Part shown: positions 5,122-6,389 of the stretch, piece by piece | How positions within the stretch are numbered: position 1 is the stretch's first letter | Layout of the letters: the number at the start of each line of letters is the position of its first letter | Origin: Desulfobulbaceae bacterium | Lineage (GTDB): Bacteria > Desulfobacterota > Desulfobulbia > Desulfobulbales > SURF-16 | Assembly (NCBI GenBank): GCA_021160685.1 | Contig: JAGHCC010000225.1 | Location: 1-6,389 of the forward strand | Direction: 5' to 3' | Length of the DNA: 6,389 nt | Translations under genes and position numbers: made by a program | Notes under the pieces: model-generated | The model's database searches: none | Told to the model about the DNA's origin: nothing | Seen by the model: only the letters and a program-made list of their open reading frames with translations

Positions 5122-6389
5122 ATGACAAATCCTGCTGCTACAAAATCGAACTTAAAAGCATCTGTCAAGGATCAGTCCGGGGCCGGAAAGCTGAAAATCG
5201 GTGAAATTCTTCGCAAAGAAGGTCAAATCACCAGTAATCAGCTTGAACATGCCCTATCCATACAGAAAAAAAATAAGATGAGTCTGAGCAGTATTCTGCT
5301 TAAGCTCGAATATATCGATGATGACACGATTTTAAACGTCCTCAGCAGATCCTATAATTTCCCAGCGGTGAAAATCTCCCAGGAACCGCCCAGTCCGGAT
5401 GTTTTCAAGGTCATTTCCTATGATATTGTAAAAAAATATATGGCTCTGCCCTTGCGTATGACAGGGAAGACCCTGCAGGTTGCCATGGCCGAGCCCACCG
5501 ATACCGCTGCCGTGGAAAGCCTGCAGATTGAAGTCAAAAAAGGGCTGTCAGTCTGTGTCGCCACCCAGAAGGATATCGTCGAAGCTTATAGGAAATATTA
5601 TAAAATTGGTGATGCAGAGTATAAAGAACTGCTTGATGTCGCCGAGGAGGAAGAGGAAGAAGAAGTAACCAACATCGATGACTTTGGCTCCCTTGCCGCC
5701 GAGGCAGCTGACGATATGGCCATCGAGACCCTGGACGAGGAAGAGGGACCTGATCAGTATGCGGCTTCGGACGCTCCCATCATCAAATTGGTCAACGGTA
5801 TTCTGGTGAAAGCGGTAACAGACGGTGTCAGTGATATTCATATAGAACCATATGAAAAGACTCTTCAGGTTCGTTACAGGATGGATGGATCGTTGTATAA
5901 ATCCATGAATCTGCCGTTATCCATTAAAAATGCTCTGACTTCCCGGTTAAAAATTCTTGCTTCCCTTGATATTACGGAGCGGAGGGTTCCCCAGGACGGC
6001 AGGATCAAGATGCGGGTGGGACGGAGCAAGGTGGTGGACTTCCGCGTCTCCTCCCTACCAACTCTTTTTGGCGAGAGTATCGTCCTGCGTATTCTTGACA
6101 AGAGTTCTCTGAACGTTGATCTGACTATGCTGGGATTTGAGCCTGAAACATTTGAAATGCTTAAAAGATGTGTGGCCAAGCCCCAGGGCCTGCTTCTGGT
6201 TACCGGCCCAACCGGCAGCGGCAAGACAGTAACCTTGTATTCAGTATTGAATTCATTAAACGATGACGCCATAAAAATTTTAACCGCTGAAGATCCTGTT
6301 GAGTTTAATTTCAAGGGCATTAACCAGGTCAATGTTCACCAGGAAGTGGGCATGACCTTTTCCGCCGCCCTGAAAGCTTTTCTGCGTCA
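5122..6389 (+). CDS. pilB: Type IV pilus assembly ATPase PilB (GspE/PulE family), 3'-truncated
   Basis: PilB is the cytoplasmic hexameric ATPase that powers pilin polymerisation at the inner membrane. The window holds 422 codons and then the first two bases of the next, with no stop. Residues 25-77 form a MshEN-type domain with two 24-residue motifs (25-48 and 54-77), and that N-terminal region runs to about 160. An acidic linker follows, with seven consecutive Glu at 175-181. The ATPase N2 domain begins near 217 (S-D-A-P-I-I-K-L-V-N, then S-D-I-H-I-E-P-Y at 237-244). Walker A is G-P-T-G-S-G-K-T at 362-369, and the Asp box includes A-E-D-P-V-E at 389-394. Walker B, the His box and the Cys4 zinc site lie beyond the edge. 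An in-frame TAA at 5104 precedes the ATG at 5122, the first usable start; its ribosome site is weak. The linker and Asp-box wording favour PilB over GspE or MshE. Confidence 0.9.
   Translation, partial: MTNPAATKSNLKASVKDQSGAGKLKIGEILRKEGQITSNQLEHALSIQKKNKMSLSSILLKLEYIDDDTILNVLSRSYNFPAVKISQEPPSPDVFKVISYDIVKKYMALPLRMTGKTLQVAMAEPTDTAAVESLQIEVKKGLSVCVATQKDIVEAYRKYYKIGDAEYKELLDVAEEEEEEEVTNIDDFGSLAAEAADDMAIETLDEEEGPDQYAASDAPIIKLVNGILVKAVTDGVSDIHIEPYEKTLQVRYRMDGSLYKSMNLPLSIKNALTSRLKILASLDITERRVPQDGRIKMRVGRSKVVDFRVSSLPTLFGESIVLRILDKSSLNVDLTMLGFEPETFEMLKRCVAKPQGLLLVTGPTGSGKTVTLYSVLNSLNDDAIKILTAEDPVEFNFKGINQVNVHQEVGMTFSAALKAFLR

Noticed and set aside
5874..6332. Antisense ORF of 152 codons across the pilB region
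   Set aside because: It lies wholly opposite the conserved ATPase domain and encodes nothing recognisable; it is a shadow of pilB.

Overview
The window reads as ordinary chromosomal DNA from a Gram-negative anaerobe. The best guess is a sulfate- or sulfur-metabolising deltaproteobacterium (Desulfobacterota). This rests on the combination of a NIF-type Fe-S assembly pair (nifU-nifS), a flavin-dependent thymidylate synthase, a formate-tetrahydrofolate ligase and a PilB-type pilus ATPase, and on the style of the intergenic repeats. The lineage is an inference from gene content and protein style; there is no marker gene to settle it. All five genes lie on the + strand.

Layout. Bases 1-482 hold the 3' part of nifU: the central [2Fe-2S] domain and the C-terminal Nfu domain. 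nifS (522-1733) follows 39 bases later, almost certainly in the same operon. Together they make the scaffold and the sulfur donor for Fe-S cluster assembly. A 105-base gap with short AT-rich repeats leads to thyX (1839-2789). A 269-base gap holds a perfect 12-bp palindrome and a TATAAT promoter-like box. It is followed by fhs (3059-4822), whose start is fixed by a strong AAGGAGG site. After fhs come four in-phase heptamers and a very strong, symmetrical intrinsic terminator (4883-4929). The last gene, pilB (from 5122), runs off the right edge. Its reading frame is open to the end of the window, so stop-to-stop ORF calling would miss it. It contains a MshEN-type N-terminal domain, an acidic linker and the Walker A motif of the ATPase.

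How the genes relate. nifU and nifS form one functional unit. thyX and fhs both act on tetrahydrofolate one-carbon carriers: ThyX uses 5,10-methylene-THF and Fhs makes 10-formyl-THF. They are probably transcribed separately. pilB belongs to type IV pilus assembly and is insulated from fhs by the terminator.

I found no mobile element, CRISPR array, tRNA, rRNA or recognisable riboswitch, and nothing that looks like a new multi-gene system. The points most worth a second look are the uneven conservation of the two c-di-GMP-type motifs in PilB, the Cys-rich tail of NifS, the altered ThyX and Fhs signature motifs, and the small intergenic repeats.
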